Source: Caulobacter segnis (GTDB taxonomy: Bacteria > Pseudomonadota > Alphaproteobacteria > Caulobacterales > Caulobacteraceae). Taken from it: a stretch of DNA of 64,000 nucleotides. Positions 32,445-40,973 of this stretch are shown piece after piece. Below the pieces are notes generated by a model, which saw only the letters and a program-made list of their open reading frames with translations, was not told where the DNA came from and did no database searches. Both the position numbers and the translations under genes were made by a program. The DNA lies in assembly GCF_019931575.1 (NCBI RefSeq), contig NZ_CP082923.1, positions 248,001 to 312,000 of the forward strand. Reading direction: 5' to 3'. Numbering within the stretch: the stretch's first letter is position 1; every line of letters begins with the position of its first letter.

Positions 32445-34562
32445 CTACCAGATCTTCACGCGGTCTTCCGGCGCGACGTACAGCTTGTCGCCCGGCTTGA
32501 CGTCGAAGGCCGCGTACCAGCCGGGCTGGTTCCGGATCGTGCCGTTGACGCGATAGTAGGCCGGCGAGTGCGGGTCGCTGGCGATCTGCTGCTTGAGGGC
32601 GTCGTCGCGCGACTTCTGGCGCCACACCTGGGCCCAGCCCAGATAGACGCGCTGGTCGCCGGTGAAGCCGTCCAGCACCGGCGAGGGCTTGCCCTGCAGC
32701 GAGACGTGGTAGGCGTCCAGGGCGAAGCCGAGGCCGGCCATGTCGCCGATGTTCTCGCCCATGGTCAGGTCGCCGTTGACGTGCATGCCCGGGAAGGGCT
32801 CGAAGGCCGAGTACTGCTTGCCCAGCTTGACCTTCTGGACCTCGAACTTGGCGGCGTCTTCCGCCGTCCACCAGTCGCGCAGCACGCCGTCGCCGTCGGA
32901 CTTGCGGCCCTGGTCGTCGAAGCCGTGGCCGATCTCGTGGCCGATCACGCCGCCGATGCCGCCGTAGTTGACGGCCGGGTCGGCGTCCGGATGGAAGAAC
33001 GGCGCCTGCAGGATGGCGGCCGGGAACACGATCTCGTTGTTGACCGAGTTGTAGTAGGCGTTGACCGTCTGCGGGGTCATGCCCCACTCGGTCTTGTCCA
33101 CCGGCTGGTTCAGGCGCTCGACGTCGTGGCGATAGTCCCAGGCCCCCTCGCGGATGGCGTTGCCGTAGGCGTCGCCTTCCTTGATCTCCAGCTTGGAATA
33201 GTCGCGCCACTTGTCGGGATAGCCGATCTTGACGGTGAACTTGGCCAGCTTGTCCTGGGCCTTGGCCTTGGTCTCCGGACCCATCCAGTCGGAGCCGTCG
33301 ATGCGGGTCTTCAGGACCGTGCGGATGTCGCCGACCAGGGCGACCATCTTGGCCTTGGAGTCCGGCGGGAAGTAGGCCGCGACATATTCCTTGCCGACCG
33401 CCTCGCCCAGCAGGCCGTTGACCTGGGCCACGCCGCGCTTCCAGCGGGGCTTCTGCTCGGGCTGGCCGGCCAGGGTCTTGTTGCGGAACTCGAAGCTGGC
33501 GTCGGCGAAACGCTTGGACAGCATCGGCGCGCCGCCATCGATCACCTTGAACGCCTGCCAGGCCTTGAGGGTCTCCAGCGGGGTGTCGGCGTAGATCTTG
33601 GCGTACTTGGGGAACGAGGTGTTGGTGGTGACGATGAAGCGGTCGAGCTTGGGCAGCTCGGTCCCGACCAGATAGCGGTTCCAGTCGTAGCCCGGCGTCA
33701 GGGCCTGCAGCTCGGCCAGGGTGGCGGGGTTGTAGGTCTTGTCGCGGTTGCGGCGCTCGACGCGGGTCCACGAGGCCTCGGCCAGCTTGGTCTCGAAGTC
33801 GACGATGGCCTTGGCGTTCTCGGCCGGCTTCTCCCAGCCGCCCAGGGTCAGCATCTTCTCGACATAGGCCAGATAGGCCGTCTTCTTGTCGGCGAACTTG
33901 GCGTCCAGATAGTAGTCGCGGTCGGGCAGGCTGAGGCCGCCGGTCTGGGCGTAGACGGCGTAGCGCTGCGGGCTCTTGGCGTCGGTCGAGACGCCCAGGC
34001 CGATCAGGGTCGAGTAGGGCGTGACCGAGCTCTTGCCCATCAGGGCGGTGAACTCTTCCTTGGTCTTGACCTTCTTGACGCCGTCCAGCCACGGCTGGAT
34101 CGGCTTGGCGTCCAGCTTCTCGACGCCGGCCTCGTCCATGAAGGCGCGGTAGGCGGCGCCGATCTTGGCCTTCTCGCCCGTCGCGGTCTTGTCGGCGGCG
34201 GCGCCTTCGATGATCGCCTTGGTGCGGGCTTCGGACAGCTCGGCCAGCTTGTCGAAATTGCCGTAGCGGACGCGGTCCGACGGGATCTCGGTCTTGGCGT
34301 CCCAGGCGCCGTTGGCGAACTTGTAGAAGTCGTCGCCCGGCTTCACGGAGGTGTCCATGCCGGTGAGGTCGAAGCCCCAGGTCCCGTAGCGCGGCGACTC
34401 CAGCGAGGTGACGTCGCCGGCGACGCCCTCCGCCAGGGTCGGCATCAGCGACTGCACGGTGCAGGCCTCGTCGATGCAGGCGTGTTGTTCGTGGGCCTGG
34501 GCCCCGAAGGCGCAGATCGACAGGGCCGCCGCGGCGGCGGCGCCGAACCAAACTCTTTTCAT
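32445..34562 (-). CDS. M13 family (neprilysin-like) zinc metallopeptidase
   Basis: A 705-residue exported peptidase. A signal peptide (residues 1-23, 'AFGAQA') is followed by an M13 N-terminal domain starting 'GMDTSVKPGDDFYKFANGAW' and a catalytic domain with the zinc motif 'HEIGH' (His542, Glu543, His546), third-ligand 'ENIGD' and the family's late 'PHSPAYYRVNG'. Such enzymes cut oligopeptides in the periplasm or outside the cell. ATG 34562 was taken because the signal peptide begins there. It converges on the RTX gene through a shared terminator. Confidence 0.96.
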   Translation of the reverse strand: MKRVWFGAAAAAALSICAFGAQAHEQHACIDEACTVQSLMPTLAEGVAGDVTSLESPRYGTWGFDLTGMDTSVKPGDDFYKFANGAWDAKTEIPSDRVRYGNFDKLAELSEARTKAIIEGAAADKTATGEKAKIGAAYRAFMDEAGVEKLDAKPIQPWLDGVKKVKTKEEFTALMGKSSVTPYSTLIGLGVSTDAKSPQRYAVYAQTGGLSLPDRDYYLDAKFADKKTAYLAYVEKMLTLGGWEKPAENAKAIVDFETKLAEASWTRVERRNRDKTYNPATLAELQALTPGYDWNRYLVGTELPKLDRFIVTTNTSFPKYAKIYADTPLETLKAWQAFKVIDGGAPMLSKRFADASFEFRNKTLAGQPEQKPRWKRGVAQVNGLLGEAVGKEYVAAYFPPDSKAKMVALVGDIRTVLKTRIDGSDWMGPETKAKAQDKLAKFTVKIGYPDKWRDYSKLEIKEGDAYGNAIREGAWDYRHDVERLNQPVDKTEWGMTPQTVNAYYNSVNNEIVFPAAILQAPFFHPDADPAVNYGGIGGVIGHEIGHGFDDQGRKSDGDGVLRDWWTAEDAAKFEVQKVKLGKQYSAFEPFPGMHVNGDLTMGENIGDMAGLGFALDAYHVSLQGKPSPVLDGFTGDQRVYLGWAQVWRQKSRDDALKQQIASDPHSPAYYRVNGTIRNQPGWYAAFDVKPGDKLYVAPEDRVKIW

Positions 34563-34661
34563 GGAAAGTCGTATCCGTTGGAGTGAGCTGGGCGGCAATC
34601 TGCACGGACGCGGAATATTTGCTCCCTTAAAAAAAGTTCATGTTCCGCGTTTCGGGCAGGA

Positions 34662-35147
34662 TCAGTGGTGGTGCTCGCCCATGGGCGAAGCCTGCCCGCC
34701 GGGCGGCGGAGCCAGTTGCACGGTCAGCTCGACCTGGGCCTTGCGACCGTTATCGAAGATCAGCGTTACCGGAACTTTTTGCCCCACGCCTTGGGCCGCC
34801 TTCAGGGACAGCAGCATCAGGTGATAGCCGCCGGGCGCGAAGGCGACCTGGCCGCCGGCCGGGACGACGACGCCGGCGTCCTGGCGGCGCATGGTCATGA
34901 CGCCATTGGCCATGGCCGACTGGTGGATCTCGACCTTGGCGGCGGCCGGGCTCTCGACGCGCTGCAGCGTCACCGGCGTCTTGCCGGCGTTGACCACGGT
35001 GAAGAAGCCGACCCCGTTCATCCCCGCCTGGGCCGGGCGGCTCCAGGGCTGGCGGACGGTCAGGGCGCCCAGCTTGTAGTCGCCGGCGTGGGCCAGCGGA
35101 GCGGCGAGGGCGGCGAGGGCGAAGGCGGCGGCGAACAGGCGCGACAT
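34662..35147 (-). CDS. Periplasmic copper chaperone PCu(A)C
   Basis: The 161-residue protein has a signal peptide (cleavage near 'AHAG') and the PCu(A)C fold. The Cu(I) site is formed by His and Met residues in 'VEIHQSAMANGVMTM' and 'YHLMLL'. A Met/His tail 'SPMGEHHH' is typical of family members that pick up copper. These proteins deliver Cu(I) to cytochrome oxidase or bind it during uptake. It is the last gene of a four-gene reverse-strand operon, 12 bases after the YcnI-family gene. Confidence 0.93.
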   Translation of the reverse strand: MSRLFAAAFALAALAAPLAHAGDYKLGALTVRQPWSRPAQAGMNGVGFFTVVNAGKTPVTLQRVESPAAAKVEIHQSAMANGVMTMRRQDAGVVVPAGGQVAFAPGGYHLMLLSLKAAQGVGQKVPVTLIFDNGRKAQVELTVQLAPPPGGQASPMGEHHH

Positions 35148-35159
35148 GGGCGCTCCTTC

Positions 35160-35669
35160 TCAGTGCTGGTGGGCGGCGGGCGCCGCGCCATTGGGGATCA
35201 GGGTGACGACCGGGGCGGGACGGGTCAGCTTCTCGTCCAGAGCGTCGGGGCTGGCGAACTCCGTCCACTGGCTCTCGCCCTTCTCGCAGGTCTGGACGAC
35301 CGGGAAGATGAGGCGGTCTCCGGTCGCGGGCAGCTTCATCAGGATGGCGAAGTCGTCGAAGGCCTCGTCGGGCAGGCGGCCTTCGAAGGTGATAGCGGTG
35401 GGGGCGGCCTTCGGGTCCGTTCCGCGCTCGAGGACGTAGGTCCAGCCGGGCTTGACCTGCGGCCGGGCCGAGGCGACGCCCTCGGGGATCTCGATGCGGA
35501 CCTTCAAGGTCACGTCGCCCGCCGCGCAGGCGTGGCCGACGCGGAAGGCGATGGCGGAATACGAGCCGGCCTTGGCGGTGTCGGGGACCGCCACCACGTG
35601 GGCGGCGGCCTCCGTGGCCAGGAGGGGGCTGGCGAGGAGCGCCAGGAGGGCGATCAGCGGGGCTTTCAT
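35160..35669 (-). CDS. YcnI family (DUF1775) copper-binding protein
   Basis: A 169-residue exported protein. Cleavage after 'ATEAAA' would leave an N-terminal His ('HVVAVPDTAKAGSYSAIAFRVGHAC'), the conserved N-terminal residue that with nearby Glu/Trp residues forms the copper site in YcnI proteins. 'VKPGW' and 'DEAFDDFAILMKLP' follow the family pattern. No C-terminal TM is present; the end is His-rich ('PAAHQH'). It lies between a TonB receptor (15-base gap) and PCu(A)C (12-base gap), which supports a role in periplasmic copper handling. Confidence 0.9.
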   Translation of the reverse strand: MKAPLIALLALLASPLLATEAAAHVVAVPDTAKAGSYSAIAFRVGHACAAGDVTLKVRIEIPEGVASARPQVKPGWTYVLERGTDPKAAPTAITFEGRLPDEAFDDFAILMKLPATGDRLIFPVVQTCEKGESQWTEFASPDALDEKLTRPAPVVTLIPNGAAPAAHQH

Positions 35670-35684
35670 GATGTCGTCCTCCCT

Positions 35685-37763
35685 TTAGAAGCTCAGCGTA
35701 ACGCCGCCGAACACCGACCGGCCATCGCCGGGCCAGAGCGTGGCGGTCGCGGCGGTCCAGGCGACGGCGGCCTGGGTGTTGGATACATAGGCCTTGTCCG
35801 TCAGGTTCCGGGCGTCGAGGAACAGCGAGACCGCCGGGGTGACCTTCCAGCCGGCGTTCAGGTTCAGGATGGCATAGCCTGGCGCGGTCTGGGTGTTCTT
35901 GTAGTCGATCCACTGGTCGCTGGCCGACCACTCGACCGACGGGGCCAGGAACCAGCCGCGCGGGTCGTCGTAGCGGACCTCCGAGCGGTAGAAGTGCCGG
36001 GGCACGATCGGCAGGCGGTTGTCGCCGAACTGGACGTCGTCCTTGAAGCGGAAGTCCGAATACGTCCAGGTCTGGCGGACGCGCCAGTGCTTGGCCGGGG
36101 CCCAGTCCAGCGCCGCCTCGATCCCCTGGTGGACGGTCTTGTCGGCGTTGAAGGTGGCGGCCGGGATCGACGAGGTCACCGCGTACTGCAGCATCTCGTC
36201 CTTCAGCTTGGCGCGATAGAGCGTCAGGTCGTAGGTGAACGGGCCCTTGTGGCCGCGCGCGCCGACCTCGCCGGTCCAGGCCTTCTGGGCGCGGACCGGG
36301 GTGAAGCCGGTGTTGGTCGGGGTCATGGCGCTGAAGTTCGGCGGCTCGACCGAGCGGGTCAGGTTGGCGAACAGCTGGTTCCCCGTCTCGTCTTGCCACA
36401 GCAGGCCCACGCGCGGCGAGATCCAGTCATAGGTCTTGTCGGCCTTGAGATTGAAGGTCGTGGCGACGCCCGGCACGGCGAAGCTGGCGTAGTCGCGCCT
36501 GGCCTGACCCCAGGTCGCGCCGGCCACCACGGCGACGCGGTCGGTGACGAAGACGCGCCCCTCGCCGAACAGGTCGATCGCCTTGGCGTTCTGCTGCGTC
36601 CGCGAGGTCGGCGCGCCGCGCGCCCCGCGATTGTTGACGTAGAAGTTGGAGTCCATGTCGCCGGTCCGGTACCAGGCGCCGAAGAAGGCGTCGGCGCGTT
36701 TGCCGCCGATTTCGCCGTCCCAGTCGAAGCGGCCGAAGGCGCCGTAGTTACGGCTTTGCTGGTCGATGACCTGGAAGATCGGGTGGTCCAGGTCCTTCCA
36801 CACCGCGTAGACCGCGCCCTCGAAGACCAGCTGGTCGGAGAGCCGCCAGGTCGTGCGCAGCGAGCCGCGCAGGCCGCGCTGGTTGCGGCCCTGGTCGCTG
36901 GCCAGGTTGGCGGCCGCGGTCTGATGCGGATCGGCCTGGAACTGGGCCAGGGTCAGGGCGCCGGGGATCTCCTGGTTGACGTTCGAGCCGTTGACGATGA
37001 ACCGGACCTCGCGGTCCTCGCCGAACGACCGGCCGATGTTGAGCGATCCGAACTGGATGTTCTGCTGGCTCTGCGAGCGCCAGCCCTGGCCGGTCTGGTT
37101 GGTCAGCGCGGCATAGACGTCCCAGTCGCCCGACTGTCGCGCGATGGCGACATGCTCGCGCAGCAGGCCCCACGAGCCGCCGTCGAGGCGGACCTCGTTG
37201 TCGAAGCCGGCGTCCTTGCCCGTGGGGGTGACCATGTTGATCGCCCCGCCCAGCAAGGCGCCGCCGAAGCGCAGGGCGTTGCCGCCGCGATAGACCTCGG
37301 CGTAGCGGGTGTTCAGCGGGTCGGCGACCTGGCTGTCGCCATAGCCGTCGGCCTCGTTCAGCGGCACGCCGTCCTGGGCCAGCAGCAGGCCGCGGTTGTG
37401 GCTGGCGTTGCCGATGCCCGACCCGCGGATCGAGATGCGGATGTCGCCGCCCCACTTGCGCTGGGCGTAGACGCCGGGAGCGTCGCGCAGCATGTCGTCG
37501 AGGGCCAGGGCCTCGCGGTTGATGTAGCTCTCCTGCGAGATCACCGACACCGCGCCGGGCGTTTCGGACAGTCGCTTGCGGGCGGCGGCGACGACCGGCG
37601 GATCCTCGGGATTGAGGCGGGCGGTGACGATGACCGACGAGACCTCGGCGCCGTCGGAGGGCGGGGCGGGATCGGGCGCGGCGTGCGCGTCGGAAGCGAG
37701 GCAGGCCCCGGAAAGACAGGCGAAGGCGGCGGCGCCCGTGAGGGCGTGGCGATAGGTCGACAT
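35685..37763 (-). CDS. TonB-dependent receptor, probable copper receptor
   Basis: The 692-residue receptor has a signal peptide, a plug with 'RKRLSETPGAVSVISQESY', 'DMLRDAPGVYAQRKWGGDIRISIRGSGIG' and 'YAEVYRGGNALRFGGALLGGAINMVTPTG', and a barrel ending 'FGGVTLSF'. The plug is like that of OprC-type and similar receptors. Operon partners YcnI and PCu(A)C both bind copper, so copper or a copper complex is the best guess for the ligand, by context. No Met-rich tail is visible to prove it. The gene starts 66 bases after the DUF2946 gene. Confidence 0.92.
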   Translation of the reverse strand: MSTYRHALTGAAAFACLSGACLASDAHAAPDPAPPSDGAEVSSVIVTARLNPEDPPVVAAARKRLSETPGAVSVISQESYINREALALDDMLRDAPGVYAQRKWGGDIRISIRGSGIGNASHNRGLLLAQDGVPLNEADGYGDSQVADPLNTRYAEVYRGGNALRFGGALLGGAINMVTPTGKDAGFDNEVRLDGGSWGLLREHVAIARQSGDWDVYAALTNQTGQGWRSQSQQNIQFGSLNIGRSFGEDREVRFIVNGSNVNQEIPGALTLAQFQADPHQTAAANLASDQGRNQRGLRGSLRTTWRLSDQLVFEGAVYAVWKDLDHPIFQVIDQQSRNYGAFGRFDWDGEIGGKRADAFFGAWYRTGDMDSNFYVNNRGARGAPTSRTQQNAKAIDLFGEGRVFVTDRVAVVAGATWGQARRDYASFAVPGVATTFNLKADKTYDWISPRVGLLWQDETGNQLFANLTRSVEPPNFSAMTPTNTGFTPVRAQKAWTGEVGARGHKGPFTYDLTLYRAKLKDEMLQYAVTSSIPAATFNADKTVHQGIEAALDWAPAKHWRVRQTWTYSDFRFKDDVQFGDNRLPIVPRHFYRSEVRYDDPRGWFLAPSVEWSASDQWIDYKNTQTAPGYAILNLNAGWKVTPAVSLFLDARNLTDKAYVSNTQAAVAWTAATATLWPGDGRSVFGGVTLSF

Positions 37764-37829
37764 GGAACGCGAAGTCCTGAAAGCGTGACGAGGCGCGCGG
37801 CGTCACGGACGCGGCGCGGCGAGGTAGGG

Positions 37830-38234
37830 TCAGGCGTTCAGGTTGGCGGGCGGGCCCTGGCTGGGCGGACGCGGGGGCGCGCGAGCATGGCCGCGCACGC
37901 CCAGGACGCGCTGGACCGGCGTCGGGGCGAACTCGGCGTATTGGACGGGCGCGATGGCCGGGACCGGCGTGTCCAGGGTGACCGCCAGGGTCGGGCCCAC
38001 GCAATCCGAGCACTTCAGGCCCATGAAGCCCTTGGCCGGCGCGGTGCGGACCGAACCGTCCTCGCTCAGGATCACGACCTTGGAGCCTTCGGCCGAACAG
38101 ATGACGATCGCCGAGCCGCTTTCGCGCAGGTCGTGGGCCATGGCCGCGGCGGGCGTCATCACCTGGACGAACACGGCCAGCATCGCCGCGAGCGCGGCGA
38201 GCAAGGCTCGGAACTGTCCGGAACGGGCGATCAT
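37830..38234 (-). CDS. DUF2946 family protein
   Basis: A 134-residue protein with an N-terminal TM or uncleaved signal ('LLAALAAMLAVFVQVMTP'), then 'IVICSAEG' and 'FMGLKCSDCVGP', the three conserved cysteines of DUF2946. The C-terminus is Pro/Arg-rich. Genes of this family commonly precede copper-related TonB receptors in proteobacteria. It is the first gene of the likely copper operon, so the promoter should lie in the short space upstream of 38234. A Cys-based metal-sensing or delivery role is inferred only. Confidence 0.85.
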   Translation of the reverse strand: MIARSGQFRALLAALAAMLAVFVQVMTPAAAMAHDLRESGSAIVICSAEGSKVVILSEDGSVRTAPAKGFMGLKCSDCVGPTLAVTLDTPVPAIAPVQYAEFAPTPVQRVLGVRGHARAPPRPPSQGPPANLNA

Positions 38235-38404
38235 GGTCCCGGCTGAGTAGGGCGCGGCGGCGGGCGGGTCAATCAGGCGCGCGTGAGGCAGATGCGCGCG
38301 CGAACGCTTAAGGGACGCGAGTTCTCGTTCATGCGCGCTCGCCTAGAGGGAGAGGACGCGGCATGTATCCTCTCGGCTATCGTGCGCCTGACCGGAGCGG
38401 AACC

Positions 38405-38845
38405 ATGACGACGCCTCGACTCTGGATCGCCGTCGCGCTGGTCGTGTTCGTCGGCGCGCGGGCGGACGCCGGGCAGTCGGGATCTAGCGACCCGGCCTGC
38501 CGCAAGTCGACGGCGAGCGCTAGCCGTATGACCAGCTCGGGGCGCCTCATCCACGTTGACACCTTTCCGGCAGGCGTCGAGATCCAGGCGCGCTACCTGC
38601 CCTACTTCGACGACGATAAGGACGGCAGGATAGACGGTGGGGACGTGCGCTTCCGAGACAGCATCGGCTTTCGCGATCGCGACGACCCTCGGGCGCCCGT
38701 TCGGACGCCGCGCGAGTCCAGGATCAAGCGGGTCTATCTTTCGGCGCGTGGCGCGAGCCTGGACCGGTGGGGCCGGCGGCCGGTGAAGGTCTATGCCCTG
38801 CGCTGTTTTGGCATGGCGCAACCGGTCGAGCCGCGCGACCGATAG
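38405..38845 (+). CDS. Exported hypothetical protein with EF-hand-like loop
   Basis: A 146-residue protein starting 'MTTPRLWIAVALVVFVGARADA', a plausible signal peptide. The mature part contains 'YFDDDKDGRIDGGDVRF', close to a DxDxDG calcium-binding loop, and two cysteines ('PACRK', 'RCFG') that could form a disulfide. I recognise no family. ATG 38405 was preferred over 38363 because the hydrophobic signal starts there. Composition is less extreme than that of the neighbours. A long antisense frame covers the same bases, so confidence is moderate. Confidence 0.5.
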   Translation: MTTPRLWIAVALVVFVGARADAGQSGSSDPACRKSTASASRMTSSGRLIHVDTFPAGVEIQARYLPYFDDDKDGRIDGGDVRFRDSIGFRDRDDPRAPVRTPRESRIKRVYLSARGASLDRWGRRPVKVYALRCFGMAQPVEPRDR

Positions 38846-38960
38846 AGGCGCGCCCGGAACCGGCGCCAAGCTGATCAATCGCGCGGCGCTGGGGCGAGAG
38901 CGCTGGGAGTCGCGGAGGAACGACTTTGACACGCCGCCCGGATGGCGGTCGTGTCGCCGC

Positions 38961-38984
38961 GAGACGTCGGTAGGGCGACGTCTC
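38961..38984 (+). promoter_or_regulatory. Perfect 9-bp hairpin in the ggt leader
   Basis: GAGACGTCG (38961-38969) and its complement (38976-38984) are separated by 6 bases and lie 24 bases before the ggt ATG. It could be an operator or an RNA structure affecting translation. A TTGACA sequence (about 38926-38931) upstream may be a -35 box. Confidence 0.4.
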
Positions 38985-39008
38985 TCTGTCAGTTGGGGAA
39001 ATCGGAAC

Positions 39009-40781
39009 ATGCGTAAGTTGACCCTCGCCGCGCGCACGGCGTTGCTGCGCGTCACGCTGGCGAGCGTGCTCGTCGTCTCGAACCTGTCGTTCGCGCCGGC
39101 CTTCGCTCAGGACGAGGCAACCGCGCCGGCGATCGCCAGGACCGGCGGCGACTTGATCGGTTACGGCTCGATCCACCATCCGGTGGTCGGGCGCGGGGGC
39201 ATGGTCGTGGCCCAGAACAAGATCGGCGCCCGGATCGGCGCGGACATCCTGGCCAAGGGCGGCAACGCGGTCGATGCGGCCGTGGCCGTGGGGATCGCCG
39301 AGGCCCTGACCCTGCCGCGCGCCGGCAATCTGGGCGGCGGCGGCTACATGCTGGTCTATGACGCCGCCTCGAAGAAGACGGTCGCCATCGAGTACTACGG
39401 CCAGGCGCCGCTGGAGGTGACGCCGGACTTCCTGCTGGGCGACAACGGCCGGGTCGATCCGGCCAAGGTGGAGTCGTTCAAGGGCGTGACCGTGCCCGGC
39501 ACTGTGGCCGGCCTGTGGGAGGCCCACAAGCGCTTCGGCAAGCTGCCCTGGGCGACCCTGATCCAGCCGACCATCGACCTGGCGACCCAGGGCGTGGTGA
39601 TGAGCGACGACGAGTCCCAGGCCCTGGCCCAGCGCAAGAAGGCGATGTCGAAGGATCCGGGCGGCGCGCTCAAGGTGTTCTTCAAGCCGGACGGTTCGGC
39701 CTACGCGCCGGGCGAGGTGTTCAAGAACCCGGACCTGGCCTGGACGCTGAAGCAGATCCAGGCGCGCGGCGCCGACGGCTTCTACAAGGGGCCGGTGGCC
39801 GAGAAGATGGTCGCCGGGATCAAGGCCGGCGGCGGCATTATCACGCTGAAGGACCTGGCGGCCTACAAGGCCAATGTCCTGGAGCCGATCTGGTCCAGCT
39901 ATCGCGGCTACCCGATCGCCTACATGCCGCCGACCTCGGCCGCGTCCAGCGTCGCCGAGGTGATGAACATCCTCGAGCAGTTCCCGATGGACAAGTTCGG
40001 CCAGGGCAACGTCGCCTCGATGCACGTGATGGCCGAGGCCCTGAAGATCGCCACCATGGATCGCCGCTATTCCGGCGGCGGACCGCAGTGGAAGACGCCC
40101 GCGAAGGGCATCGCCAGCAAGGAATTCGCCGCCGAGCGCGCCAAGCTGATCTCGATGGACAGGTCGCTGGACTCCAAGACCCTGACGGCGCTGGACCCGC
40201 ACAATTTCGAGGGGCCGGACACCACCCACTTCTCGATCGCCGACAAGGACGGCAACGTGGTCTCCAACACCTACACCCTGACCGCCTCGTTCGGGGCGCA
40301 CGTGGTGGCGCCGGGCACCGGCTTCCTGCTCAACAACTCGCTGGGCAATTTCGACTGGAGCCAGCGGGCGACCAGCCTTGGCAACAGGATCGAGCCGGGC
40401 AAGCGGGCCCAGTCGACCATCTCGCCGATCATCGTCTTCAAGGACGGCAAGCCCTGGGTGGCCACCGGCACGCCGGGCGGCGGCACGATCATCGGCACCA
40501 TGGCCCAGATGCTGTCGAACCTGATCGACTACCAGCTCAACGTCGCCGAGGCGGCCCAGCGTCCGCGCGTCTACCAGTCGGGCATCGACGGCCCGCTGCA
40601 GCTGGAGGAGTCGATCCCGCAGGACCTGGTGGCCGGGCTGGAGGCCAAGGGCCACAAGGTCGAGCGCTCTCAGATCATCGGCAGCACCCAGTCGATCATG
40701 ATCGGCCCGGACGGCGTCTTCTACGGCGCGGCCGACACCCGTCGCCCGGACTCGGCGGCGATCGGCGTGAAGCAGTATTGA
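39009..40781 (+). CDS. ggt: Gamma-glutamyltransferase
   Basis: The 590-residue proenzyme is exported (signal peptide ending 'APAFAQ') and cleaves itself at Thr405 in 'DTTHFSIADKDGN'; that Thr becomes the catalytic nucleophile of the small subunit. 'GGNAVDAAVAVGIAEALTLPRAGNLGGGGYML' and 'PGTPGGGTIIG'-like segments (here 'TGTPGGGTII') match the family. It breaks glutathione and other gamma-glutamyl compounds in the periplasm, releasing glutamate. No operon partner is apparent. A perfect 31-nt inverted repeat follows downstream. Confidence 0.96.
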   Translation: MRKLTLAARTALLRVTLASVLVVSNLSFAPAFAQDEATAPAIARTGGDLIGYGSIHHPVVGRGGMVVAQNKIGARIGADILAKGGNAVDAAVAVGIAEALTLPRAGNLGGGGYMLVYDAASKKTVAIEYYGQAPLEVTPDFLLGDNGRVDPAKVESFKGVTVPGTVAGLWEAHKRFGKLPWATLIQPTIDLATQGVVMSDDESQALAQRKKAMSKDPGGALKVFFKPDGSAYAPGEVFKNPDLAWTLKQIQARGADGFYKGPVAEKMVAGIKAGGGIITLKDLAAYKANVLEPIWSSYRGYPIAYMPPTSAASSVAEVMNILEQFPMDKFGQGNVASMHVMAEALKIATMDRRYSGGGPQWKTPAKGIASKEFAAERAKLISMDRSLDSKTLTALDPHNFEGPDTTHFSIADKDGNVVSNTYTLTASFGAHVVAPGTGFLLNNSLGNFDWSQRATSLGNRIEPGKRAQSTISPIIVFKDGKPWVATGTPGGGTIIGTMAQMLSNLIDYQLNVAEAAQRPRVYQSGIDGPLQLEESIPQDLVAGLEAKGHKVERSQIIGSTQSIMIGPDGVFYGAADTRRPDSAAIGVKQY

Positions 40782-40831
40782 GGAGGGCGGGGGATCGATA
40801 CGCCGCCCACGATCCTTCGATCCCCAAACAC

Positions 40832-40939
40832 CGCTCATCCCCGCGAAAGCGGGGACCCAAGCCGATTCTCAGTTGGTGGCGTGGGCGGCGGATGAATCTT
40901 CGCGCGCCGCTTGGGTCCCCGCTTTCGCGGGGATGAGCG
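40832..40939. repeat. Perfect 31-nt inverted repeat
   Basis: The arms 40832-40862 and 40909-40939 are exact complements over 31 bases, with a 46-base spacer. Each arm contains the smaller palindrome CCCCGCGAAAGCGGGG. This is a well-known type of REP-like intergenic element in Caulobacterales and other alphaproteobacteria. It lies between the convergent ggt and LytTR genes and may also act as a terminator. Confidence 0.85.
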
Positions 40940-40973
40940 AACGTTGGGGGCGAGATCTGAGCCTAGTAGCGCC

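Noticed and set aside
34665-38246. 1193-codon forward open frame antisense to the copper operon
   Set aside because: Four well-supported reverse-strand genes explain this region; the frame has shadow composition and no ribosome site.
38273-39055. 260-codon reverse frame over the exported hypothetical protein
   Set aside because: It lacks a signal, motifs or a ribosome site and is very Arg-rich. The forward frame has a signal peptide and a calcium-loop-like motif.
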